40,137 bases of DNA. Origin: Oscillospiraceae bacterium (GTDB lineage Bacteria > Bacillota > Clostridia > Saccharofermentanales > Saccharofermentanaceae). Shown here piece after piece: positions 1 through 7,140 of the stretch; position 1 is the stretch's first letter; each line of letters opens with the position of its first letter. Location of the stretch: the NCBI GenBank assembly GCA_902787975.1, contig CADAIP010000026.1:1-40137 (forward strand). The letters run 5' to 3'. Under the pieces are notes generated by a model that worked only from the letters and a program-made list of their open reading frames with translations, did no database searches and was not told the origin of the DNA. The translations under genes were made by a program, and so were the position numbers.

Positions 1-111
1 CTCCTCGTTCCGCTACGCTCCACTCAAAGTTCTTGGCAAAAGAAAGCAAATTATACTAAGGATTGAATTTACACAAAACTTTGGACTTGACTTATTTTCC
101 GCTTAAAGTAC

Positions 112-153
112 GTAATCCATACAGTATTTCCCTTCGTTTACTGTACGAATTAC
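112..153. repeat. Imperfect intergenic palindrome (TACGTAA/ACAGTA family)
   Basis: The arms GTAAT (112-116) and ACAGTA (121-126) pair with TACTGT (139-144) and ATTAC (149-153), leaving internal loops CCAT and ACGA. The same element, in better-preserved form, occurs at 1299-1346, so this is a dispersed repeat. The rest of 1-343 holds only this palindrome, the phased repeats at 273-310 and a promoter; no gene is seen there. Confidence 0.6.
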
Positions 154-272
154 TGTACGCCTCAAGAACATCAAAGAAAAAACTTGAATAAGCGGAAACC
201 AATCGGAAATTGTAATAAGATTATTTACTTTTATTATTCCTCTCGAAAACAGCATTTTCCGGCATTTTTCAC

Positions 273-310
273 TTGTCGGTTTTTGTCAGCTTTTGTCGGT
301 ATTTGTCGGT
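273..310 (+). repeat. Four phased 10-bp direct repeats TTGTCGGT
   Basis: Copies of TTGTCGGT/TTGTCAGC begin at 273, 283, 293 and 303, exactly 10 bp apart, so all four lie on one face of the helix. The array ends 21 bp before a TATAAT box and lies just upstream of the first gene. By position it is a plausible operator or activator site. The binding factor is unknown. Confidence 0.55.
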
Positions 311-331
311 TTTTTCATTTATATTTCCCGA

Positions 332-337
332 TATAAT
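332..337 (+). promoter_or_regulatory. -10 box TATAAT six bases before the start codon
   Basis: TATAAT at 332-337 is followed by six bases and then ATG at 344, so transcription would begin at or next to the start codon. No Shine-Dalgarno sequence is present. A good -35 hexamer is not visible; the phased TTGTCGGT repeats occupy that place, which suggests factor-dependent control. This is inference from spacing only. Confidence 0.45.
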
Positions 338-343
338 CAGGCA

Positions 344-1153
344 ATGGAAGTAATCAACAAACACATTATGCAAGAGTATCTGGCTCTCAAAATAGACTTC
401 TGCCGCAAGCAGCTTAAACAGCTGCCTAATGTAAAACTGCAAACCTTCAACAAATACAAAAAGCCTATTCAAAAAATAATTGTCGGCAAACATCGATATC
501 TGCTGGATTCTGAACCAGGAGAAAAGTATCTCAAAATCATGCAAAACAAAGAAACTCTCGAAAGAAAACTTGAATACTATGAGGCTGTCTGGAAAAGCAA
601 GTATAAAGACATCCCCTACCCCGAATGCGAATCACATAAAGTCATTCGTACATTATTCGTTGATAAAAGCACCAAAGTCATAATGAATAAGGCTTATTTT
701 GACAGCCTGAAAAACGATGCTAATACAGACCATCCGAAGCCTTTGGATTACCCCTTTAACGGGATTTACTATCGTTCTGCCGCCGAACGCGAGATAGCAA
801 TCTTTTATACAGAAAACGACATTCCTTTTAAATACGAACCCGAAGTTTCCATAAAGGGAATACCAGGATTCATTTACCCCGATTTTGTTATATACATACC
901 TGAACTTGATAACTGTAAATTCCACGAACACTTCGGAATGAAAGACTCCGCCAGATACCTGGCGATCACAAATACCAAATATTACAATTACACCAACGCC
1001 GGACTAGTCCCGGAATTGGACATCATATTCACTCACGATGTCAAAGAGATTCCCTTTGATATAAGAGAACTTTCATACAAGCTAAATGCCGTGATAGGCG
1101 TAACCATGATTGCAACAAAACAATCGCTAAACAATCAACAACCGGCGTCTTAA
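344..1153 (+). CDS. PD-(D/E)XK-like nuclease-fold protein, function unknown
   Basis: A 269-residue protein. The C-terminal half carries the layout of a PD-(D/E)XK-type fold: an N-terminal acidic helix with SAAERE (about 145-150), then YPDF (about 178-181), a strand, and EHFG (about 195-198) where the usual E-x-K would be. The ending, with a 'TNAGLVPELDIIFTHD' segment, matches hypothetical clostridial proteins that carry EHFG in this place. The N-terminal 100 residues are charged and probably helical. The reading frame continues upstream to a TTG at 293 inside the phased repeats, but ATG 344 is preferred because a TATAAT ends only six bases before it. No ribosome binding site is seen. The stop codon lies inside a tandem repeat (1148-1243). 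Function and substrate are not known, and loss of the lysine makes nuclease activity uncertain. Confidence 0.6.
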   Translation: MEVINKHIMQEYLALKIDFCRKQLKQLPNVKLQTFNKYKKPIQKIIVGKHRYLLDSEPGEKYLKIMQNKETLERKLEYYEAVWKSKYKDIPYPECESHKVIRTLFVDKSTKVIMNKAYFDSLKNDANTDHPKPLDYPFNGIYYRSAAEREIAIFYTENDIPFKYEPEVSIKGIPGFIYPDFVIYIPELDNCKFHEHFGMKDSARYLAITNTKYYNYTNAGLVPELDIIFTHDVKEIPFDIRELSYKLNAVIGVTMIATKQSLNNQQPAS

Positions 1154-1243
1154 ATGCTGGGGCAGGCGACTACCGTACCTATGCGAGGAGGCAGGCAACT
1201 TCTGGAATCTTAAATGCTGGAGGCAGGCGACTGCCGTACCTAT
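1148..1243. repeat. Tandem ~60-bp repeat overlapping the end of the first gene
   Basis: TCTTAAATGCTGG followed by GGCAGGCGACT and CCGTACCTAT occurs at 1148-1182 and again at 1208-1243, with a partial GGAGGCAGGCAACT copy between them. The first copy contains the TAA stop of the upstream gene. The unit runs directly into the palindrome block at 1244. Confidence 0.7.
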
Positions 1244-1346
1244 TTCGTACAGTAATTCACTCTGGTTACTGTACGAATTACGTATTTTCTTCTCAAAATA
1301 CGTAAACCATACAGTATCTGCCTCATTTTACTGTACGAATTACGTA
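1244..1346. repeat. Three consecutive palindromes with TTACGTA arms
   Basis: Hairpin A has 12-bp perfect arms TTCGTACAGTAA (1244-1255) and TTACTGTACGAA (1266-1277). Hairpin B has 11-bp perfect arms TTACGTATTTT (1278-1288) and AAAATACGTAA (1295-1305) with a 6-nt loop. Hairpin C pairs TACGTAA (1299-1305) plus ACAGTA (1311-1316) with TACTGT (1329-1334) plus TTACGTA (1340-1346). B and C share an arm, so they are alternatives. The element at 112-153 is a related copy. Their position between converging genes is compatible with termination, but they have no U-tracts. Confidence 0.7.
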
Positions 1347-1381
1347 CTGCTCTAAAACGCACCGCATCGTTATCTTCAACT

Positions 1382-1906
1382 TCACGATTTATCCAACACC
1401 AGATAATCGCCCGTTGAACCGGAATAAATATTGTAGTAGATCGTGTCTTCTTCGCCTGGCTTGGAATATACGAAGCTGACGCTTCCAGGCTCGCCGTCAA
1501 TGGTAATGGAAGCATCTTTATCACGTACATCAACAGGTTCAAGATCAGCTGATCGGTAATATGCTTCACCTGTCCAGACATATCTGTCTTCGCCGATGGT
1601 AATCTCAATCGCTTTTCCTTCGTAATATCCCAGTCTCCTCATCCGTGCAGCATTCTCAACGCACACGATATAACCAAATCCCGCAACATACAGATAAACG
1701 ACGATAAAACCAATTCCAAGCAGGAAGTTAAGTTTCTTTTTGCGAAGTAAAATCAGAATAACAATAAATACAATGCCGAGTGCAGCAAGCGAGAAATAAG
1801 GAATATACGAATCTGAGTATCCAACAGCTTTGGCTGTTCCCTGGATACTTAACAGTACACCGATACCCAATATAATGCTTTCAATTATCGCTGCTCGTGT
1901 TCTCAT
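1382..1906 (-). CDS. Small membrane protein, unknown function
   Basis: A 174-residue protein with three predicted membrane helices in the first 85 residues (about 8-25, 36-53 and 61-82) and a polar C-terminal domain of about 90 residues, rich in short beta-type stretches and probably outside the membrane. No catalytic motif is recognised. The start ATG at 1906 has no ribosome binding site; a TATAAT ends eight bases upstream, so the message may be leaderless. It lies 40 bp downstream of the lipoprotein gene on the same strand and could be co-expressed with it. I do not recognise the family. Confidence 0.65.
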   Translation of the reverse strand: MRTRAAIIESIILGIGVLLSIQGTAKAVGYSDSYIPYFSLAALGIVFIVILILLRKKKLNFLLGIGFIVVYLYVAGFGYIVCVENAARMRRLGYYEGKAIEITIGEDRYVWTGEAYYRSADLEPVDVRDKDASITIDGEPGSVSFVYSKPGEEDTIYYNIYSGSTGDYLVLDKS

Positions 1907-1914
1907 AGGCTTTA

Positions 1915-1920
1915 ATTATA
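1915..1920 (-). promoter_or_regulatory. -10 box TATAAT close to the start codon at 1906
   Basis: On the minus strand TATAAT (plus-strand ATTATA 1915-1920) ends eight bases before ATG 1906. This leaves essentially no 5' untranslated region, the same arrangement as at 332-346 and 14735-14749. No clear -35 hexamer is seen. Confidence 0.4.
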
Positions 1921-1946
1921 GTCTTACCTCTCGAAAACAAGCACTT

Positions 1947-2354
1947 TTACTTCTTCACCACATACACAACATACGTGTCATCGCTTACGTACAGTGTGAG
2001 TGAGTTGCCGGCGATTGTGGCCGGTAAAGCTTTGTCATGTGAGCCGTCTTTATAAAGAACGTAGTTGCTGTCGTCGATCTTTTCGATCGTGCCGGAATAG
2101 TTTTTGCCAGGGACAATATTGAAAGTGAAGTTCGTGCCGTCGGATGTGAACTGAGGGAGATTTTTGTCGCTGTCAAAGATAAATCTCGGAACATCTTCGC
2201 CCTGCTTCAATGCGTGATCAAAAGTCCACTCATCGGTGATGGAAGCCTGAGGCGCATTCACATTCACTTTGCTTTTGGCCTTGCACGCAGTAAAGCCCAT
2301 CAGGACTGTGAGAGTTAAAACAACTGCGATGATTTTCTTGAAAATTCCAGACAT
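1947..2354 (-). CDS. Small lipoprotein, unknown function
   Basis: A 135-residue protein with a lipoprotein signal peptide: basic N terminus, hydrophobic stretch, and lipobox around LMGFTAC with the lipidated cysteine at about residue 24. The roughly 110-residue exported part is probably a beta-rich fold; it has no cysteine after the lipobox and no recognisable enzyme motif. The start is fixed by an AGGAG Shine-Dalgarno (2361-2365 complement) six bases upstream. That Shine-Dalgarno lies in the 3' arm of a hairpin that also looks like the terminator of the transglutaminase-like gene, so its translation may be structurally gated. Its own extended -10 promoter lies at 2387-2395. Confidence 0.75.
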   Translation of the reverse strand: MSGIFKKIIAVVLTLTVLMGFTACKAKSKVNVNAPQASITDEWTFDHALKQGEDVPRFIFDSDKNLPQFTSDGTNFTFNIVPGKNYSGTIEKIDDSNYVLYKDGSHDKALPATIAGNSLTLYVSDDTYVVYVVKK

Positions 2355-2384
2355 AAAAAACTCCTGTAAAAAAACTTACAGGAG
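2355..2384 (-). terminator. Intrinsic terminator whose 3' arm contains the next gene's Shine-Dalgarno
   Basis: Read on the minus strand, CTCCTGTAA (2384-2376) and TTACAGGAG (2369-2361) form a 9-bp stem with a 6-nt loop, followed by six T residues (2360-2355) and then ATG 2354. It lies 22 nt after the stop of the gene ending at 2406. The AGGAG of the 3' arm is the only good ribosome binding site for the lipoprotein. Confidence 0.75.
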
Positions 2385-2386
2385 CA

Positions 2387-2395
2387 ATTATATCA
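2387..2395 (-). promoter_or_regulatory. Extended -10 promoter TGATATAAT
   Basis: Minus-strand TGATATAAT (TATAAT complement at 2387-2392) is an extended -10 element; no -35 match lies at 17 bp. Transcription would start around 2380, inside the 5' arm of the hairpin at 2361-2384. A transcript from here could form only a shortened version of that stem. Confidence 0.45.
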
Positions 2396-2405
2396 TTTTT
2401 TATGT

Positions 2406-4442
2406 TCAAGCTTCGACATTGACCCCGTCTGACTGATCTTGCGCAAGACCGATCTCCTCACCGGGTTGGATTACGGGAGGGTTCGTGTAATCCGGATCTG
2501 TTTGCCCGGTGTAGGGATCGTCTGTCGCTACAGGATCGTAAGAGGGTTCCGAAGTCTCTGTAGGCTCTGTTGTTTCCGACGGCTCTTCAGTTGGAGTCGG
2601 CACGGGTGTATCCGTAGGTGTCGGAGTTGCTGTCGGCTCAGGAGTTGCCGTCGGTTCTGGTTTTGGCGTAGGTTCAGGTGTAGGCGTTGCCTGATATTCA
2701 GACGATCCGCCTGCACGCTCTGGATAGAGTGCGCCGTTAAATGAGTGATGGCTGTCATCGATCTCGTCGTCCGTGCACATGAAATACATCGCGGGATGAT
2801 CTCTGAACACGGTCGCGTCGCAGTGGTACCACTCGCCGTCCAGCTGGACGAGATTCCAGTAGTGTCCGTTGCTGTAAACCGGGAACCTCTCGACCATCAT
2901 GTTGGGGATGCCGGCGCAGTCAAGAAGCATCTTGGCGCACGAGAAATACACGTAGCAGTCGCCGTTCCTTTTCGTAAATCCTCTGTACGCAGCTTCCTCA
3001 TAACTCAAGTAATAGTTTACCGTCTGGTAAGAGATGTTCGAGTGAACCCACTTGAAGATCGCTCTTGCGGTCTCGACATCGCTGTCGCGCCACAATGAAT
3101 TCATTACCTTTTCGGCGGCTGCATAAGCTGAATCAGACGAGCTGCCTGAAGAAGAACCGGAATATCCCGATGAACCTGACGAACCGGATGATCCGGATGG
3201 GTTTGAGGAATCTGTGTCGTCAGAATCAGAAGCTGCACTATTGGTATCTTTGTTCTTATCCTTTTCAGTCTCAGGAAGCACGATCTTGAGCGTCGCACTC
3301 ACGTTGCCCACATTGCCTGCCTCGTCGATGGCGGAATACGTCAGTTCGTATTCGCCGGACTTCTTGTAATTGACGGAAAAATCATTGACCTTTACCGTCG
3401 GCTCCGGATCAAAATCGTCGTATGCGAAAATACCTTCCAGCAGATCGATATCAGCTGCATCACCTTCGATCTCAATATCGTGAACGCCTTCGATTACAGG
3501 TGCTTCGCGGTCGTCGATGACAGTAAACGGCACCTTGATAACAGTGTCATTTCCATACATGTCGGTAACGACTACCGGCACGGAAAACTCGCCGCTTTTC
3601 TCGAACTTCGGAGTGTCTTCTTCGTACTTAACGATCGCTATTCCGGAGAGGTCGTAAAGGTCATCGACGCACTCTTCCGCTTCAGGCATTTTCCACGTCG
3701 TGTAAACGCGTTGCGAGATAGCTTTTCCGTCAGGACCGGTGTGGTCTTCGATCTTGAGCGTAACGTCTTCCGTAAACGCCTTCTCGTAGGAAATCGTCAG
3801 CTGGTATACGGCAGGGACATCTGTATCGATATCGGACACGTCGGTTACGAATTTCGCATCAACAGGGCAATTCGAAAAGAAGTCTTCGATCTTAATGCTC
3901 GAACCGGCTTCAATGGTAACTTCTTTTTTGAGATTGTCTTTGCCCTGCTTGTCGGCAAAATAATACCAGCCGCCTGCTGCAGCTGCCGCAACAACGATGA
4001 GCACTCCCATAGTACCGATAACGGCACCGGCAGCACTCTTCTTTTTCTTCTTTGCAATCTGTTTTGCGGGTGCTTGTGCAGCCTTTTCAGCCTTTGCTGC
4101 CTCAACTTTCCGTGAAGACCTCTCCGCCTTGATAATCTCAGCATCATGTGCAGCGAGATCTCTGACCGCAACCCTGTTGCCCGGCCTTATACCGGATTGC
4201 ACGCTGTTATCAACAACATTAAATTCGGTGTAACTGCTTGTAGGTTTTGCGGGCGCTCTGCGTCTTGCGCGAGGCTCTCTGACAGCAGGCTCTCTTGCAG
4301 CAGGCACTCTTACAGCGTGTTCCCTTGCGGCAACCCGTCTTGGAGGCGCTTTTCTTGCTGATGCTTCCCTGCAATTCTTTTCGGTGGTCATGCTCCTGCT
4401 GGCAGAGTCATCCTCTGCCATATACCAGCCTTTGATTCCCAT
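2406..4442 (-). CDS. Membrane-anchored transglutaminase-like protein with Ig-like repeats
   Basis: A 678-residue protein. Residues 1-135 are a cytoplasmic, Arg/Ala/Pro-rich, low-complexity segment with repeated 'REPAVREP' and a KKKKK stop-transfer. One membrane helix (about 138-161) follows. Residues 170-390 look like two or three bacterial Ig/HYR-type beta domains (pattern 'DREAPVIEG' to 'YSAIDEAGNVG'). A Ser/Gly linker follows, then a transglutaminase-like core with triad candidates Cys496 (GDCYVYF), His527 (NGHYWNL) and Asp542 (HCDATVF). The tail of about 80 residues is Thr/Pro/Glu-rich and could span the cell wall. It is probably a surface protease or crosslinking enzyme. ATG 4442 is preceded by AAAGGGGAAATAGGA, so this start is good. 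The gene ends at the terminator at 2355-2384. Confidence 0.8.
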   Translation of the reverse strand: MGIKGWYMAEDDSASRSMTTEKNCREASARKAPPRRVAAREHAVRVPAAREPAVREPRARRRAPAKPTSSYTEFNVVDNSVQSGIRPGNRVAVRDLAAHDAEIIKAERSSRKVEAAKAEKAAQAPAKQIAKKKKKSAAGAVIGTMGVLIVVAAAAAGGWYYFADKQGKDNLKKEVTIEAGSSIKIEDFFSNCPVDAKFVTDVSDIDTDVPAVYQLTISYEKAFTEDVTLKIEDHTGPDGKAISQRVYTTWKMPEAEECVDDLYDLSGIAIVKYEEDTPKFEKSGEFSVPVVVTDMYGNDTVIKVPFTVIDDREAPVIEGVHDIEIEGDAADIDLLEGIFAYDDFDPEPTVKVNDFSVNYKKSGEYELTYSAIDEAGNVGNVSATLKIVLPETEKDKNKDTNSAASDSDDTDSSNPSGSSGSSGSSGYSGSSSGSSSDSAYAAAEKVMNSLWRDSDVETARAIFKWVHSNISYQTVNYYLSYEEAAYRGFTKRNGDCYVYFSCAKMLLDCAGIPNMMVERFPVYSNGHYWNLVQLDGEWYHCDATVFRDHPAMYFMCTDDEIDDSHHSFNGALYPERAGGSSEYQATPTPEPTPKPEPTATPEPTATPTPTDTPVPTPTEEPSETTEPTETSEPSYDPVATDDPYTGQTDPDYTNPPVIQPGEEIGLAQDQSDGVNVEA

Positions 4443-4670
4443 TCCTATTTCCCCTTTGATATCTCAGGCGACCACAAGGTCACCCTTTGATTTCGGGTAT
4501 AGGTTATCCCGCCGGGTTTTCAAATTTTCTTCAGGACGGCATCAAAACGACAACAATATTGAGTGAATAAAATGGCACGTATACTACAAACAGATTACGG
4601 GCCCAACAATTCTACAGATTGCTCATTTATGGTAAACTAAATTATTGCTTATGGAACAGGGGTAAATATT

Positions 4671-5138
4671 ATGGTCAGATTTAACAATTATCAGAACGCA
4701 CAGGAAGATATGCGCAATCTCTCATTGGAGAGCCGCACATCTGAAAAGGTTTCTGAAGTTAACCGCAATGTCGGTGACATGAGAAGCGATATTTTAAGAG
4801 TCAAGATCATGGCTCAGGCCATGCTGGAGATCATGGTCGAACAGGGTGTCGATGCCGACCGCATAAACGCCAAGATTGAAGAAATCATTTCCAGACCTGA
4901 AACTTTCGAATCTACTGCAAGAGAATCTAAACCCTGTCCCAGATGCGGCAGAATGATCCTTGATAACGGAACAATGCCTCTTACGGGAACTTGCCTTTAC
5001 TGCGGTGCGGTAGTAAGATTCCCTCCGCATTTAAATCTCGGAAATAAGGAAGAGCAGCCTCAGGATCTCAATCAGGAGCCGGCTCTGGATCCCGCTCAGG
5101 ACCCCACTCAGGACCCTACTCAGAATCCGTTTATCTGA
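4671..5138 (+). CDS. Zinc-ribbon protein of unknown function
   Basis: A 155-residue protein. The first 80 residues are helical and charged, probably coiled-coil. A zinc ribbon follows at about 85-115, with CPRCG and CLYCG separated by 16 residues. The C terminus is an acidic Gln/Asp/Pro repeat (QDPTQDP). There is no signal peptide, so it is cytoplasmic. The start is ATG 4671 with AGGGG upstream. It is transcribed divergently from the transglutaminase-like gene across 228 bp and converges on the DUF3021 gene. The family is not recognised beyond the ribbon. Confidence 0.65.
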   Translation: MVRFNNYQNAQEDMRNLSLESRTSEKVSEVNRNVGDMRSDILRVKIMAQAMLEIMVEQGVDADRINAKIEEIISRPETFESTARESKPCPRCGRMILDNGTMPLTGTCLYCGAVVRFPPHLNLGNKEEQPQDLNQEPALDPAQDPTQDPTQNPFI

Positions 5139-5158
5139 CAGCGAAAACCATTCAGCCG

Positions 5159-5590
5159 TCAGACGCTTTCAGCCTTGTTGTTTTCCTTTATCTCCTGGAT
5201 CAGCTTATCCTGCTTTTTGGTCTCGGAAAAAACTCTCCAATAATAAAATGCTGCAAGTATCACATAGGGTATCGTAAACGAACGCCAGAGTTCGAACCAG
5301 CCGCGGGGTGTCACGGGACCGGCGAAAAAGCTCACTATCCATATAAACAGAGCACTGATGCCACAGGCGGCAAGATACTGAACGACGATCATAAAGAGCG
5401 GGCTGAAATTATCGAACAGTTTATGAAGATACAGTACAAATGTACCGATCACACATAAACCGAACATGACCATGACATTGATGTTGTTTGTCTCGAAACC
5501 TGCTATCTGATCTATGACCGCTCCTGCGACCGAGACCAGCGCATAAACGCAGCAGACTTCAACTAAATACTGTTTTAATCTGGCTAACAT
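5159..5590 (-). CDS. DUF3021 family membrane protein
   Basis: A 143-residue protein with four predicted membrane helices and a short charged C-terminal tail. Size, helix pattern and position directly behind a LytTR gene match DUF3021, a membrane family that commonly pairs with stand-alone LytTR regulators in Bacillota and is thought to hold them in check. The stop of the LytTR gene and this ATG share one base (TGATG), so the two are translationally coupled. It is the last gene of the hydrolase-LytTR-DUF3021 operon. Confidence 0.75.
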   Translation of the reverse strand: MLARLKQYLVEVCCVYALVSVAGAVIDQIAGFETNNINVMVMFGLCVIGTFVLYLHKLFDNFSPLFMIVVQYLAACGISALFIWIVSFFAGPVTPRGWFELWRSFTIPYVILAAFYYWRVFSETKKQDKLIQEIKENNKAESV

Positions 5591-6060
5591 CAGCTCATCC
5601 TCCTCATTCTCTGGAGATAATCATTGAAGCTCTTCTTGTAGCTTCTGTTGATGCATATCCTCTCGCCGTTATCGAAAGACGCGTAGACCTTCATGTTAAG
5701 GTCAGGCTTTAACTGCTTTATCTTGTAGATGTTGATGAGATTTGATTTCGAGACGCGTACAAATCCGTAATTCCAAAGCATTTCTTCGCATGCTGCAAGT
5801 GTGTTCATCAGACGGAAAACGCCGTTTTTCGTATATGCGAAAAGTTTACGGTCAATGTGATCCAGATAGTAGATCTCTCTGGGATCTAACAGGATCTCTT
5901 CGCCGTCATCCAGGTCTTCATCAGCAGGGCGCCCCTGCAGTGAGGGACGCTCTGAGTTGACCGTGTCGATTATCTGTCTTATGACCGGACGCATATTCGT
6001 GTAATACACGTCAACATGTTCATTGGAAGTATTCTTGTCTTCGTAAAGGTTGAGTTTCAT
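5590..6060 (-). CDS. LytTR-family DNA-binding regulator (stand-alone)
   Basis: A 156-residue protein without a receiver domain. The C-terminal LytTR domain (about 55-150) shows the typical order: 'IYYLDHIDRKLFAYT', then 'EEMLWNYGFVRVSKSNLIN', then 'NGERICINRSYKKSF'. The family binds two direct repeats about 21 bp apart. Exactly such repeats (CAAGTTGCA at 7093 and 7114) lie before the operon, which indicates autoregulation. The gene starts three bases after the hydrolase stop and overlaps the DUF3021 start by one base. Control by the DUF3021 partner is inferred from related pairs. Confidence 0.85.
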   Translation of the reverse strand: MKLNLYEDKNTSNEHVDVYYTNMRPVIRQIIDTVNSERPSLQGRPADEDLDDGEEILLDPREIYYLDHIDRKLFAYTKNGVFRLMNTLAACEEMLWNYGFVRVSKSNLINIYKIKQLKPDLNMKVYASFDNGERICINRSYKKSFNDYLQRMRRMS

Positions 6061-6063
6061 TTA

Positions 6064-7017
6064 TCAGATTCCGGCTCCGTTAAGAAAGCTCTCCACGCTG
6101 TTCATGTATGCATCAGGATCGTCGATAACACCTTCGATGTGTGCGCTGTCTGCATGGTAGATGGCCTTATTTTCGCAAGCTATATTATCATAAATCTCTT
6201 CAACCTGGTCAGGCAGACATACCTCGTCCCTGTCGGATACGATGATCATCGTAGGAATGTTGTCATTTCTTACCACATTGATCGTGTCGCCGTCATCATA
6301 ATCAATGCCGTTTGCAACCTTCATGAACGCCTTGCTCGTGCCTGTAAGATATCTAGCCATGAATGAATCCGTATCCCCGTCACCGAACATTTCCTTGAGA
6401 ACGAGCTCCATTCCGGGAACGGGTGAATCGCAGATCACCGCGTCTGCTGCCTCGGCTGTGCCCGGTGTTACGTTTGATGCGTAGATCGCAACTGTCTGGC
6501 CGCCCATGGACTGGCCGTGAACGATGACCTTGCCGGCCTTGATCTCTTCTCTTGCAAACTTGACCATCGCCTTAACGTCGAGTGATTCATTGATTCCGAA
6601 CGTAACCCTGTCGTCAGCATTTTCGCCGCATCCTCTCTGATCGATCGAGATAACGTCAAATCCGTCTTCCAGATACAGCTCAGCGAGAGGATACATGCAC
6701 ACCCTGTCTCCGCCTGCGCCGTGCACCAGGATCACGCACTTGTCACTGCCGTTATCGTAATAAGTGCCGGGTACTGTGTTGCCGTCTTCAGCTGTTGCGC
6801 TTACTTCGATCCCCTTATATGTGTTCTCAAACTTTTCCGTATCGTATCCCCAGACTTCGAGCTGCTTAATGCTGTTGTCATGTGTGTCATTACCATTGTT
6901 CTGGTGAAGTATCCTGTCTGATACATATCCGCCCATAGCGATGGAACCTGCTATTCCAATGAATGCGATAACTCCCAATGTAATTCCTAATCCCTTGATG
7001 ATCTTGTTCTTTTTCAT
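6064..7017 (-). CDS. Membrane-anchored alpha/beta hydrolase
   Basis: A 317-residue protein. One N-terminal membrane helix (about 7-30) leaves the catalytic domain outside. The alpha/beta-hydrolase core has HGAGG (oxyanion, 99-103), the nucleophile elbow GQSMGG with Ser170, a late Asp in 'IIVSDRDEV' and a late His in 'HADSAHIEG'. It resembles the S33/BAAT-like esterase-peptidase group; the substrate is unknown. It is the first gene of an operon with LytTR and DUF3021 and has a LytTR-type binding site 76 bp upstream of its ATG. A bacteriocin-resistance or envelope-stress role is possible but not shown. Confidence 0.75.
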   Translation of the reverse strand: MKKNKIIKGLGITLGVIAFIGIAGSIAMGGYVSDRILHQNNGNDTHDNSIKQLEVWGYDTEKFENTYKGIEVSATAEDGNTVPGTYYDNGSDKCVILVHGAGGDRVCMYPLAELYLEDGFDVISIDQRGCGENADDRVTFGINESLDVKAMVKFAREEIKAGKVIVHGQSMGGQTVAIYASNVTPGTAEAADAVICDSPVPGMELVLKEMFGDGDTDSFMARYLTGTSKAFMKVANGIDYDDGDTINVVRNDNIPTMIIVSDRDEVCLPDQVEEIYDNIACENKAIYHADSAHIEGVIDDPDAYMNSVESFLNGAGI

Positions 7018-7052
7018 TTCCCGAAAACTCCTTGTCTTGCTTGAATGACCCG

Positions 7053-7122
7053 ACTATAGCAAACCCCGGTCTGCCGCGTGGGCAAATCTGTCCAAGTTGC
7101 ATTCCGGGAGGGACAAGTTGCA
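7053..7122 (-). promoter_or_regulatory. LytTR-type direct repeat and extended -10 promoter
   Basis: CAAGTTGCA occurs at 7093-7101 and 7114-7122, a 9-bp direct repeat with a 12-bp gap and a 21-bp period, the layout bound by LytTR domains. On the minus strand a TGCTATAGT extended -10 (7053-7058 plus TGC) follows 34 bp downstream. No -35 hexamer is present, as expected for an activator-dependent promoter. The hydrolase-LytTR-DUF3021 operon starts at 7017, so the likely binder is that LytTR protein. Confidence 0.7.
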
Positions 7123-7140
7123 ATTTAAGTGGATAATTTG

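Noticed and set aside
1..60. Insertion-sequence end suggested by the inverted TCCGCTACGCTC-like start of the window
   Set aside because: No matching inverted repeat or transposase is found inside the window.
3480..4115. 211-codon plus-strand open frame
   Set aside because: It is antisense to the transglutaminase-like gene and has no ribosome binding site or recognisable domain.
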